Shown in pieces: positions 46,460 through 55,800 of a stretch of 64,000 nucleotides of DNA (position 1 is its first letter; every line of letters begins with the position of its first letter). Position numbers and translations under genes: made by a program. Source of the DNA: Bacteroides sp. An322 (GTDB lineage: Bacteria; Bacteroidota; Bacteroidia; Bacteroidales; Bacteroidaceae); assembly GCF_002161765.1 (NCBI RefSeq), contig NZ_NFIN01000001.1, forward strand, positions 1 to 64,000, in the 5' to 3' direction. The notes under the pieces were generated by a model. It did no database searches and had not been told where the DNA came from. It saw only the letters and a program-made list of their open reading frames with translations.

Positions 46460-47353
46460 TTATTCTACCGGAACCATATAGCAAGGGCTGGGCGCACTTT
46501 CCACTTCCGTATCTCCGTGATACCAAGAATATTTTTCAGTGATAACATCATTATTATCCAATACACCGTCTCCATTGTAATCAACATACATATACTCACC
46601 GTTTTCATCCACTCCGGAAACTCTCCATCCATTTACTGTATCCGAATACCCTTCCTTACTTACAGTATAATAAATAGTAGGCTGTACATGCTCTATCACA
46701 GCAGCTCCGTCTGCATCGGTCTGCCAAGTACCTATCACGACATAATTTTCATCATTCTCATCATACACCGTAATAGTAACCCCTTCCAATGGAGCCGGTT
46801 CAGGGTTTCCTTTTGTAAGCAAATTTACCTGCATCTTCGTCACATAATAAGCGGCAGCCCGTTCTTCCAACGGCTCAGTCACGGTAAACACACGCCCTTG
46901 ACCGGCAGAAATTCCATCGCCTTCGATAACAATGCCATTCACTCGCACATTATCCCCGTCGCGTGTCACATACACATTTTCTCCGTTCACGCTTTTCAGC
47001 ACCAATCCTTCAATCAGTTGGTCTTTGGTATAATTCCCTACAACCACGTGCCGTCCGATAGTTTCTTCCGTCAACGTTTCCGCCCGGCTGAATTCCGTAC
47101 CGTTGCCTGTTCCGTTCTTCGGTGCAAAAGCCGTAAATTGCGCTCCGTCTACCCCGCTCATATCCACTACCGAAAGCCAATTCTTAAAATCGCTCAAGTC
47201 CGGCTGAGTTTCCAAAGCCTCCACCATATCATCAATAGCCTGTTGCTCCTCCGAAACCGGAGTTTCACTCGTTTGTTCTGAATCGTCATCACTACATGCC
47301 GGAAATGCTGTCAGAAGCATAAAACCAGCCACATACATAAAAAACTTTTTCAT
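46460..47353 (-). CDS. lipoprotein with fasciclin (FAS1)-like domain
   Basis: 297 residues from the ATG at 47353, giving a lipoprotein signal MKKFFMYVAGFMLLTAFPAC followed by SDDDSEQ, a surface-export-like acidic stretch of Bacteroidetes lipoproteins; the longer frame from 47380 is not needed. Residues about 40-165 look like a FAS1 domain: QFTAFAPKNGTGNG, IGRHVVVGNYTKDQLIEG, NGENVYVTRDGDNVRVNG. The C-terminal part (about 165-297) resembles an Ig/CNA-B-like fold (PLEGVTITVYDENDENYV, ADGAAVIEHVQPTIYYTV) with a possible calcium loop DYNGDGVLDNND. Probably surface adhesin-type; ligand unknown. -7 box TATTTTTG at 47403-47410. Confidence 0.7.
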   Translation of the reverse strand: MKKFFMYVAGFMLLTAFPACSDDDSEQTSETPVSEEQQAIDDMVEALETQPDLSDFKNWLSVVDMSGVDGAQFTAFAPKNGTGNGTEFSRAETLTEETIGRHVVVGNYTKDQLIEGLVLKSVNGENVYVTRDGDNVRVNGIVIEGDGISAGQGRVFTVTEPLEERAAAYYVTKMQVNLLTKGNPEPAPLEGVTITVYDENDENYVVIGTWQTDADGAAVIEHVQPTIYYTVSKEGYSDTVNGWRVSGVDENGEYMYVDYNGDGVLDNNDVITEKYSWYHGDTEVESAPSPCYMVPVE

Positions 47354-47402
47354 ACGAATACATTCATTTTTAACATTCAACGCCTATATTTCATTTGGAT
47401 TG

Positions 47403-47410
47403 CAAAAATA
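47403..47410 (-). promoter_or_regulatory. -7 promoter element of the lipoprotein gene (TATTTTTG)
   Basis: Minus-strand TAnnTTTG 49 bp before the ATG at 47353; supports that start. Confidence 0.45.
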
Positions 47411-47465
47411 AAGACTTTCTCCAGATTTGTCTATCACCCAAAACAGTGATTTTTCAGATAAATCC

Positions 47466-48392
47466 TTATAACGGAGCCTTATCACCCAAATCAGCGGCTT
47501 TTAAGAGAATTTCTACCTCTCTGACAAAACTCCGGCTATCATTCAGGTCTTTAAAGAAATCATTCCGTTTCAGGTATTTGTAATATTTCTCCTGATGTTC
47601 CTGATCAACTTTTCCTTTTTTACCAAAGTAATAATACTCTAACTGATTCAGTAAGTAACACAACAACTCGTAATTATTCATTTGAGCCTGAATGAGTTGT
47701 ACATATTTCTTTGCCATTCCCCTTGTCAATATCCCCTCTTTCTCATATTCCCGAATGATATCTACTTCATGATAAATAAACTTGAAATAGTTTTTCAGAT
47801 TCTCGTACTTGACTTTATTTCCTTTAGAGTATTCATCCACATACGACCTCCACAACGCATTCAATCCGTTTTTATCGATGATCGATTCTTTTATCTCGCG
47901 GCAATAATACAAAAAGATATTTTCTTCTTCACTTACATGCGCATCTTGAATCTTCTCATACAATTTAATGTGATGAGCAAAAAGTTGCGAAAAAAGTGTG
48001 TCAAATGAATTCCGCTTCAAAGCAAGCACCTGCCCCTTAAATGCTTCAAACGCCAATAAAACTGAAATAAAAGCAAAGACCCCAGTCATACAAGTGGCAA
48101 AATCACCCCAATCCCCCATATCGGTAGAGAACGTGCCAAAAGGAAACTCCACCTCACGGAACCAAGTCGTTCCGAATGTCAATCCGAACAAACAGGCAGA
48201 TACGGCTATCATCACGAAAAAAAACAGATACAATCGCCTTCCCAACCGTTTCAGATCACGCCTTTTTCGAATGGATATAATATACAGATATAAAATAGCG
48301 AACAGTACGATGAGTAAAAACAGTAATACAAAGCGATAGCTGTCGTGTTTTAAGGGATGTAAAGTCAAAAGAGTTAAAATAAAAGTATCCAT
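47466..48392 (-). CDS. putative phage abortive infection (AbiC-like) membrane protein
   Basis: 308 residues from ATG 48392 (an upstream in-frame TTG at 48404 is less likely). Two N-terminal membrane helices (FVLLFLLIVLFAILYLYIISI and LYLFFFVMIAVSACLFGLTF, each slightly over the visible core), a third hydrophobic stretch FATCMTGVFAFISVLLAF, then a cytoplasmic helical domain with SFDTLFSQLFAHHIKLYEKI and NLKNYFKFIYHEVDIIREYE. The layout resembles putative AbiC phage-abortive-infection proteins, which is from memory of the family pattern. It follows the accessory operon after 69 bp in the same direction without an obvious promoter or terminator between, so it may be its last gene. Confidence 0.55.
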   Translation of the reverse strand: MDTFILTLLTLHPLKHDSYRFVLLFLLIVLFAILYLYIISIRKRRDLKRLGRRLYLFFFVMIAVSACLFGLTFGTTWFREVEFPFGTFSTDMGDWGDFATCMTGVFAFISVLLAFEAFKGQVLALKRNSFDTLFSQLFAHHIKLYEKIQDAHVSEEENIFLYYCREIKESIIDKNGLNALWRSYVDEYSKGNKVKYENLKNYFKFIYHEVDIIREYEKEGILTRGMAKKYVQLIQAQMNNYELLCYLLNQLEYYYFGKKGKVDQEHQEKYYKYLKRNDFFKDLNDSRSFVREVEILLKAADLGDKAPL

Positions 48393-48461
48393 AAAAATTA
48401 ACAACCTAATTTATTTGCGTACCAACTTAAATATATCTATATGATTCCATTTATCTTATTA

Positions 48462-49124
48462 TCACTTTAAAACATCATTCAAAACTGATTGAATCTTATT
48501 TATCAACTTATTAATTTTAGTAAGAAGTTCCTGTTTTACATCAGAAGCAGGAGTATTTTGAACCTTTGCATATTCACTATTAATATATTCCTGAAGTTCC
48601 AAAACACACGATTGAACATTTTTTATTTTTTCTCCAAACTTCTGCTTTCTATCCAAAACTTGTATTTCTAAAATTCTTTTCAATATTTCAGAAGCAGATT
48701 GTCTTATACTCCAAAGTTGATTTTTACATGATTGAGAGAATTTATTATTTGCTTTAATCTGCATATCAAAAACTAAATTCTGAATTTCAAAAAGCTTTTG
48801 TCGAATTTCATCCATTTGCTGATTTTCAAATTTTGTGATAGTAACTGTACACTCTGAATTACAAAAAGAAGAGTATCCATTCTTAATCTTACGTTTTTGT
48901 AACTGACCGTCTTCTTTTTGATATTCAATAGTTTTATTATAATAATAACCTGTACCCATTATACACACTACAATAGATAATAACACCACATAAGAAATAA
49001 CCGTTATCCACCAATCCCAGCTATATTCAGCTCCTACAGATAGTATAATCACAAAAATTCCCATCGCAAAAATAACAAAGAGAACCATATCAAATTTACG
49101 GCTGAGTTTCGATGTTCTTCCCAT
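48462..49124 (-). CDS. two-helix membrane protein with coiled-coil domain
   Basis: 220 residues. Two membrane helices near the N-terminus (FDMVLFVIFAMGIFVIILSV and WWITVISYVVLLSIVVCIM) with a short outer loop, then a cytoplasmic region that is almost all helical with heptad-like spacing (MDEIRQKLFEIQNLVFDMQI, ASEILKRILEIQVLDRKQKF, LLTKINKLINKIQSVLNDVL). No family recognised. 37 bp behind the LIM/DA1-like peptidase gene in the same direction. By layout it could be a membrane anchor or effector for the proteins encoded upstream. AT-rich like its neighbours. Confidence 0.65.
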   Translation of the reverse strand: MGRTSKLSRKFDMVLFVIFAMGIFVIILSVGAEYSWDWWITVISYVVLLSIVVCIMGTGYYYNKTIEYQKEDGQLQKRKIKNGYSSFCNSECTVTITKFENQQMDEIRQKLFEIQNLVFDMQIKANNKFSQSCKNQLWSIRQSASEILKRILEIQVLDRKQKFGEKIKNVQSCVLELQEYINSEYAKVQNTPASDVKQELLTKINKLINKIQSVLNDVLK

Positions 49125-49161
49125 ATATTCAGATTTTAATCATTAAGAGATACAGCTTTAT

Positions 49162-49908
49162 TTACAAATTCCCTTTAATTGCCAAGTTGAGAATTCCTTC
49201 TGTACCCAATTCTTGATAACGGTTATAAACATATCTAAAACCATCCCCGTATATTGGGTCAGGATTCTCCATCAATGATTTAAGCAAATAAGGAGTATTA
49301 GCCGAGGTTATTTTATTGTATATAAGCCATGACCCTAAATTACACAGCCCTTCACATTTTTTAGGTTCTAACTTCACGCCATTTTCATTTTGCCAAATAT
49401 GCATAAATTCATGTGCCAAAGTCGCAGCAAATTCAATCTTTATCAAATGATCCAAGATATAAACAGAATGCGTCATCTTTGACTTTTGCCCCAATGCCAT
49501 ACCAATTAAAGATGACATAGATTTCGTTATCGTAACCCCTTTATTAGCCAAAGATATAGATGAATTACGCATTCGTGCGATTTCTGTGACTCCTACGATA
49601 TTAATACTAACATCATCTAACGTCCTATTATGAAAAAAGATATCTTCATTTGCAAAAAAATAAAGAATTTGTTTTTTTATTCTCTGTATTTGCTCCACAG
49701 AGTTTACTCCCTGAGCCATACATACCGGACACAAATGACGTCCATCTAACAATGTAAATTCAGGTGAATTATATGTAAACGCTCCACAAGAGAAGCATTG
49801 TACCGCTTCTTTTTGCTCATAATGTGAAGCACAAATACAATTACCATGTCCATCACGATAATAACGCCCGGAAATTATTGCATTACATAAATAACACTTC
49901 ATAATCAT
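49162..49908 (-). CDS. LIM-type zinc protein with DA1-like metallopeptidase domain
   Basis: 248 residues. N-terminal treble-clef/LIM-like metal site (1-70): CYLCNAIISGRYY, CICASHYE, CFSCGAF and HLCPVCMAQG, i.e. pairs of CxxC-type knuckles plus His. C-terminal peptidase: LAHEFMHIWQNE (HExxH at about residues 166-170) followed by KKCEGLCNLGSWLIYN, where the Glu after the helix is the expected third zinc ligand. This LIM+HExxH+EGxCN layout is that of plant DA1, a ubiquitin-activated peptidase, and its bacterial relatives. The start is the ATG at 49908, which shares one base with the stop of the preceding gene (TGATG); an in-frame TTG at 49911 is less likely. Likely target: a protein partner in the operon. 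Confidence 0.75.
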   Translation of the reverse strand: MIMKCYLCNAIISGRYYRDGHGNCICASHYEQKEAVQCFSCGAFTYNSPEFTLLDGRHLCPVCMAQGVNSVEQIQRIKKQILYFFANEDIFFHNRTLDDVSINIVGVTEIARMRNSSISLANKGVTITKSMSSLIGMALGQKSKMTHSVYILDHLIKIEFAATLAHEFMHIWQNENGVKLEPKKCEGLCNLGSWLIYNKITSANTPYLLKSLMENPDPIYGDGFRYVYNRYQELGTEGILNLAIKGNL

Positions 49909-50201
49909 CAATACTCATTTTCTTCTTCCTGCTCCGCAGACTGCATTTCATTCTCATAATACGAATAAACCTGTTCACGATCAGCTTTATAATCATCAAA
50001 ATTACGATCTTGTTGAGCATTATATTCCTTATACTGATCTACTTCTGCTGAAACATCTTCCCCTTTAGCCTGCTTTTCTGCTGCTTGAGCTTTAACTTTT
50101 TCTTTCTCATTCTCTACTTCATACTGACGTTGTTGATAACTATGATCCATTTCACTAAGACGTGCATCTCTTTCTTTTGCTAAATCTTCTCTTCTTCCCA
50201 T
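49908..50201 (-). CDS. small charged coiled-coil protein
   Basis: 97 residues, almost entirely charged or polar: DLAKERDARLSEMDHSYQQR, NEKEKVKAQAAEKQAKGEDV, and an acidic tail EQEEENEY. One long helix or coiled coil, no hydrophobic core of its own. It begins 20 bp behind the VirD4-type gene and its stop overlaps the start of the peptidase gene by one base, so it is translated with both. It may act as adaptor between ATPase and peptidase, or as the peptidase's substrate or inhibitor; this is inference. No known family. Confidence 0.7.
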   Translation of the reverse strand: MGRREDLAKERDARLSEMDHSYQQRQYEVENEKEKVKAQAAEKQAKGEDVSAEVDQYKEYNAQQDRNFDDYKADREQVYSYYENEMQSAEQEEENEY

Positions 50202-50221
50202 AATTTTTATAATTTAAAAGT

Positions 50222-52810
50222 TTAACATAAACGAGTCAAATTCTCAGACGCTTCTCCATAAAATTCCAAATCTTCATAATATTTAATTTTTCCACTCAAT
50301 ATAGGGAACGGGCATCTATTTTTATAAAATACAAACTGAACCCCAAATGAACTGCCTGTTGTTACCTCATACGGAGTAATTAACGGTACAACCTCTTTCG
50401 CAAGAGAAGTTCCTTCACTATGCGAAGTGCTTATTTGAATCGAACGAGAAAAAGAATAACTATCACTGTATCCCATTGACTCGCTTTTTGACATTGAATC
50501 ACCCGATGTACTTGAAAAATTAAAACCTTGATACGTATAACTATTACTTGTTCCTTTAGAATAACTAGAACCGACATTTCTTGAATTACCGAATGTTTTA
50601 GCTATTGTTTCTCCACGAGATTCTCCTTGAGTTGTTGTATAAGTCTCCTTAAATACAGTTGTATTACCTGCTGCTTTACTTACAACTTCTGCCGTAGATT
50701 GGTCATTTACTCCAAAATATTGCTGTACGTCACAATTACCAATCATACTTTCCCAATCCTTCTCATAATTAGAACGAATTTGTTCCAAATTTTGCCATAT
50801 AGTCCATACAACTACTCCTTTCGAGCGATATATGCTCATTAAATTAGGCAAATACTGAAGATTGCCCAATTGAGCGATTTCATCCAACATAAATAATAAT
50901 TTATGTTTTGCATTTGTTTTAACCGATGCCCCAAGCATACAAGTAGTAATAATAAGACGTACAAGAGGTTTATAATTTTCACCTACAAACAATATCTTAT
51001 CCATGTCAAGAACCAAATAAAGTGACATTGGGGAAATTTTTAACTCACAAATATTTATATTCGATCTAGCTAAAGATTCACCAACTCGAGGACTCGATAA
51101 GAACTCTGTTGCCTGCAAAGCAAAAGAATAAATATCATTGAAAGAACGTGCTTTACTCGCAATATTAGTGTGAAGCCAATCAATAAGATCACAAAACATC
51201 GGATGTGGGGTTTGTCTTTTCGTCTTCAAATCATTATAACTTGGCATAAGAATTTTCTCCAACAAATATTTGGGAGGTAGATTAAGCAAATCCCGAAGAT
51301 ATAACATATTACGGTCTTCATCGCCAACCGGTATCACCGTACATATATATATGATTAATCTGGCTATAAGATTTTCTGCACCATTATAAAAGAATGCACC
51401 ATTCTGATCTGTCCGTAAAATCAACGAAGAAGCCAACATTCTTGCATGATCTTCTAAATCTGGACTATTAGGTAACAAGAAATCAAGAGGGTTAATTTGA
51501 GCCTTTATCGCTTCAGGAACAACTCTGCGTGAAAACTTCTTATCATAAAAACCTATCACATCCCACGGGTCATAATAAAAGACTTGATTTCCCATTTGTG
51601 AACGTTTACGAGCTGTTGTTATAAGATTTTCACCTTTAGGATCAAGCACTACTGTAGAACCTTGATGACGCAACAAATTAGGAATAACAACTCCTACCCC
51701 TTTACCACTTCCTACAGAAGCCACAGTAAGTATATGACTGTCATAATTAGGCTTTGTATAAACAAAAGCACCGTACCCCATCTTACCAATCAAAAAACCA
51801 CCTGGCTCAAGCATTCCAGCTCGTCTAAGATCTTCAAGTTGTGCCCAACGTTGCTTACCACCATGCATTTTCTGATCATCAGGTAAATATTCAACAGGAG
51901 GAGGTGCTGTTTGTACAAACGACTTTAATTCAGGAAACACATTTTCTTCCAACTCTTCCACTTCACGCAACGATAAACTCGTTTTATGTGCATAAAAATT
52001 AAATTCACGTTTATGCATGATACGCTGCATATAATCAAATATTTCTGACACATCATAATGATCTATTTCAGAAATATCACGCATTATCTTATACTCCAAC
52101 TTCCTTTGATTATTAAAATAAACCAATGTATTGGGTTCTACATATTGCCATGGATGTTTCGGATTATCAATAAAAGTAACCGATTCGTGAGGTGATGCCG
52201 TTATTGATACTTTTTGATGCCGTTCATCATATTCCAATAAATAATTCGCATTAGGAGTAGAATAAGTCCAACTATCTTTTGTCTTTTTCTTAACATCTGC
52301 AACTTTAGCATACTTTATAAGAGTTTCTATAAACCGATTCTTTGACATGTTATTCCTTGAAATCTCACGTAAACGGTTTTCATCCATAGGATAATGAATA
52401 GATGCAATACGCTTACTTATAGCCTTACTTTTATTTACAATCAACAAAAAATTCTCCGGTGAAACAGACTTCAAATCATTAGAAAGCACTTCATAATCAT
52501 TTTTTAAATTATCATCAAGTTCATTGCAATAATTTATCAACTGACTCAATTCAAGGTATTCGTGTGAACTAACTTCAACAATATTCATCAATTTAAAAGC
52601 TTCATCTTTCAATTGAGTATTTTTCTTTTGGCACAATACAATATCATCCAATAACTGCTGTAACTTTTTCATTTTATTTCGGTTCGACACATTATTCATA
52701 TTACCGAACAACCATGAAAAGACTGTACCGAAAATCTTAAACAATCCAGACACAAGTGCCATTAGCAAATTCAACATAACGCCTAAAATAGCTGCTATCA
52801 AATTTCCCAT
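50222..52810 (-). CDS. VirD4/TraG-type coupling ATPase, standalone
   Basis: 862 residues. Hydrophobic N-terminus (LIAAILGVMLNLLMALVSGLFKIFGTVFSWLFG, split as two short helices within residues 3-36), a helical region, then a type IV coupling-protein ATPase: VASVGSGKGVGVVIPNLL (Walker A, Lys370), STVVLDPKGENL, YYDPWDVIGF, RMLASSLILRTD, LLFMLDEIAQLG (Walker B, Asp643) and VVWTIWQNLEQI with the sensor-like Gln. After about residue 700 there is an unusual Ser/Thr/Gly/Tyr-rich stretch (SSYSKGTSNSYTYQGFNFSS, SMSKSESMGYSDSYSFSRSI) before a short end domain. VirD4-like ATPases normally feed DNA or protein to a type IV secretion channel; no relaxase, VirB-type or mobilisation gene is in view. Two bp behind the GAP1-like gene. 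Confidence 0.85.
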   Translation of the reverse strand: MGNLIAAILGVMLNLLMALVSGLFKIFGTVFSWLFGNMNNVSNRNKMKKLQQLLDDIVLCQKKNTQLKDEAFKLMNIVEVSSHEYLELSQLINYCNELDDNLKNDYEVLSNDLKSVSPENFLLIVNKSKAISKRIASIHYPMDENRLREISRNNMSKNRFIETLIKYAKVADVKKKTKDSWTYSTPNANYLLEYDERHQKVSITASPHESVTFIDNPKHPWQYVEPNTLVYFNNQRKLEYKIMRDISEIDHYDVSEIFDYMQRIMHKREFNFYAHKTSLSLREVEELEENVFPELKSFVQTAPPPVEYLPDDQKMHGGKQRWAQLEDLRRAGMLEPGGFLIGKMGYGAFVYTKPNYDSHILTVASVGSGKGVGVVIPNLLRHQGSTVVLDPKGENLITTARKRSQMGNQVFYYDPWDVIGFYDKKFSRRVVPEAIKAQINPLDFLLPNSPDLEDHARMLASSLILRTDQNGAFFYNGAENLIARLIIYICTVIPVGDEDRNMLYLRDLLNLPPKYLLEKILMPSYNDLKTKRQTPHPMFCDLIDWLHTNIASKARSFNDIYSFALQATEFLSSPRVGESLARSNINICELKISPMSLYLVLDMDKILFVGENYKPLVRLIITTCMLGASVKTNAKHKLLFMLDEIAQLGNLQYLPNLMSIYRSKGVVVWTIWQNLEQIRSNYEKDWESMIGNCDVQQYFGVNDQSTAEVVSKAAGNTTVFKETYTTTQGESRGETIAKTFGNSRNVGSSYSKGTSNSYTYQGFNFSSTSGDSMSKSESMGYSDSYSFSRSIQISTSHSEGTSLAKEVVPLITPYEVTTGSSFGVQFVFYKNRCPFPILSGKIKYYEDLEFYGEASENLTRLC

Positions 52811-52812
52811 AT

Positions 52813-55800
52813 TTATTTTACATTTAAATTATGAAGCACTCTTTCTGTTAGGGCATCCATACGTATCTTAAACTCAGAATTCACGCTAACCAAATCATAT
52901 TCTACCTTATGAAAAGCCCCACGTGCTGCATTGATAATATTAGTCAAACCAAGTTCTGATTGCATGAATGTTTTTATAACTTCATCCTTTGCATCAATAT
53001 CATACCCACAATATTCCATATATCCAGTATCTGCTTTTACTAATACAAACATAAAATCAATATCTTTAGGATGACGTCCTACACTTTCTAATATAGACTT
53101 CAGTGTAGAAAATGTCCCATCAATAGAATATTTTTCTAAAGACGGATGCTCTTGAAGCCATCCGCTCATCTTTTCACTACAAGCACTAAACGTATAATCT
53201 ATCATAGAAGGATCTATTATAAATATAATCTGATTTACGTTACGATAAAAATCCATAGCAGTTTTCGATGCAGTAGAAGTCTGATTAAATTTTTCTCCCG
53301 CCACATCATAAAAAAACAAATGATAAGGTACCGGACGTAATTTTGGTGCTATAATTATCTGAATCGCACGATATGAGTCACGGACTACAGTTTGTATTTT
53401 ATCTCTAATTTGTATACGTTTAAAATTTGATTCTATATTAGTAGTATTATCTGTATCTATTTGACGGGCTAACTGACCATACTGTTCCAATATCTGATTT
53501 AAAATAGAATAAATTAAATAAGTCTTTCCAGAACTACGATGCCCAACAATGCCAATATGCCTTTCCGTTCCATAAGAAGTCGTATCACCTGCATGTATAA
53601 AACTACCACATTGCGGACATTTACGCAATAATTTATCTTTGCCCGCAATCAATAAGGTTGGCATTTTTACTTTTGTTGCAGGGTCTATGTGGGAAAATAC
53701 ACCATAAATACCAGGTTGCAATTTAACAGGATGTTTATGCATTTCATCCGCCCAATACTCTTTTTCTTTTTTACTTCCACATACAGGACATGGCCTTCTG
53801 ATTCCGTAAATTTTCATTATGCCCCCTTCTACCCCCATTAAAAAGAATATTAATGCCATCACACTTAAAGCGATTAATATAAAAACGAACAATGGCATTG
53901 CAAAAGCCGTTAATATAACATCCCAAAAATTGCGGAACAAACTTACTCCCCAATCAAAAAGATTAAGCTTGTTCATAAAATTAAAGCCCCAATTAACAAT
54001 AGCATTTCCAAAATTACGCAATGTGTCCTCAAAATAGACAATGACACCTCCCAATATTATCGGAAGACACCCCATACCTTCTTTTGCCAAAAATAAGACA
54101 ATCAGTCCCAATATCAATGAAATCCAACCGACCCAAATCAAAATAACTATTAAAATTTTAACCACCCATAAAACGCCATACGTTATTCCCCCAACAGCAA
54201 GTAAGACCAACACCGCTGAAACAAATGAAGCTAAAAGAATCCCTACATACAATGCTACATTTATGTAAGGTCCCCCATTAAACATCCATAATCGTCTCAT
54301 TCCAGTACTAGTCGGTACTCCGATAAAAGACTGAAACCAATTAGCGTTTTCCACTAATTTATAATAAAAGAAAGCCCCTATACTTGTCAAAACAAAAACT
54401 ACAACCAATAACCACATTCCTGGTGAAGCTGTCTTCACTCGATTTACAGCAATGCGATACTTTATATTAGAGTAATAATTTGAAAAAAAACTACCAGATT
54501 TTGAAGGTTTTTCTATTGCTGCTATTTCTTTCTTTATCTCAAATTCTTTTTTTAAATTTTCCTTATTATCTACTTCCGCTGTATAAAGTGCCAAAGCCTC
54601 TGATGTATAAATTTTATATACGTTATCATAACGTCCTTGATTATACCCTTTACTATTAGTCAACTTAATAGATTGCGCATATTGAGATTCTTTTTCTTGT
54701 TTTACATCATCATATTTATAATTTCGAACAAAACGAAGTTGTTTTTGTGGATAACTATATGTATAAACAGAGAGTATTTCCCCATTCGATGAACTAAAGT
54801 TAATTTCTTTCATTTGCTTCCCTTCATACTCTCTAATGCATCGCAATTTACCTGAAGCATAAATATACTCTGTTTGAACCGTTGAATTTCCACCATTCTT
54901 TGAAACTGATATCGATTGAAGAAGGTTGTCGGAATTGTAGGAAAAACTTACAAGCTCATTTGTTGTGCTTCCATCTTCGTCCTTTATTACTTTTTCTATA
55001 CTACAAAGCTGGTTGTTGTCGTTATACTGAATATTGTTAACGAACATATTTGCGGCTTTAATGCCAAGTAACTTTTCATTTTTGTCATAACTGTAAAGAA
55101 CAGAATCAATGCTGCCTTTCGAATTATAAGCTGTACTATATAGCAAATTTCCATTAGGCGTAAAACCTCTACTATATATATTTAATAAGACTCCGTTTTT
55201 ATTATATTCAGAAATTTGTATTTCTGAAGTACCCTTAGGATCACCGTAATACTCTATTCGAAAAGGATTATGATAAGCTGTTTGTCCTCCATCCAAATTT
55301 CCGCAAGACGTCATACACAAAACTGTAACAATAGACAAAATCATAAACATCTTGCCTCCCAATAACTTGCGCATCATTTTTTTTACAAATCCTGACTCTT
55401 TTTCAAGAATACTTTTTGCTTCACTTGCACTCATTTTATTAATAACGTCTTTTATTGAATAGCGGTGTAAACGAACATGATCTACAATCCAAAGAAATAT
55501 TTTTTCTTTTTTTGCCACTTTCGCATACTTCCAGTACAAATCAAGAAGTTGTGCTGTTATAGCAGCTGATTTTGAGAAATTTGAAATAAATTCTACAATC
55601 TCAGCTTTATCTGCATTATTCCTTATCCATCCTGTATACAACCGCAACATATATTCTTGGTCTACATCTATCACTTGGGCTAATTTCATATCGTCATAAA
55701 CCGGAGAACTCAGAAGCGCTCCATTATGAAGAATCAATAGTTTATTTATAGCTTCAGATTGTATGCCTTTGTCCTTCAAATTTAGGCCAATGCGTTCCAA

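Noticed and set aside
50222-52810. Conjugative element suggested by the VirD4/TraG-type ATPase
   Set aside because: No relaxase, mating-pair or integrase gene is seen; the gene is embedded among GTPase and chaperone genes.
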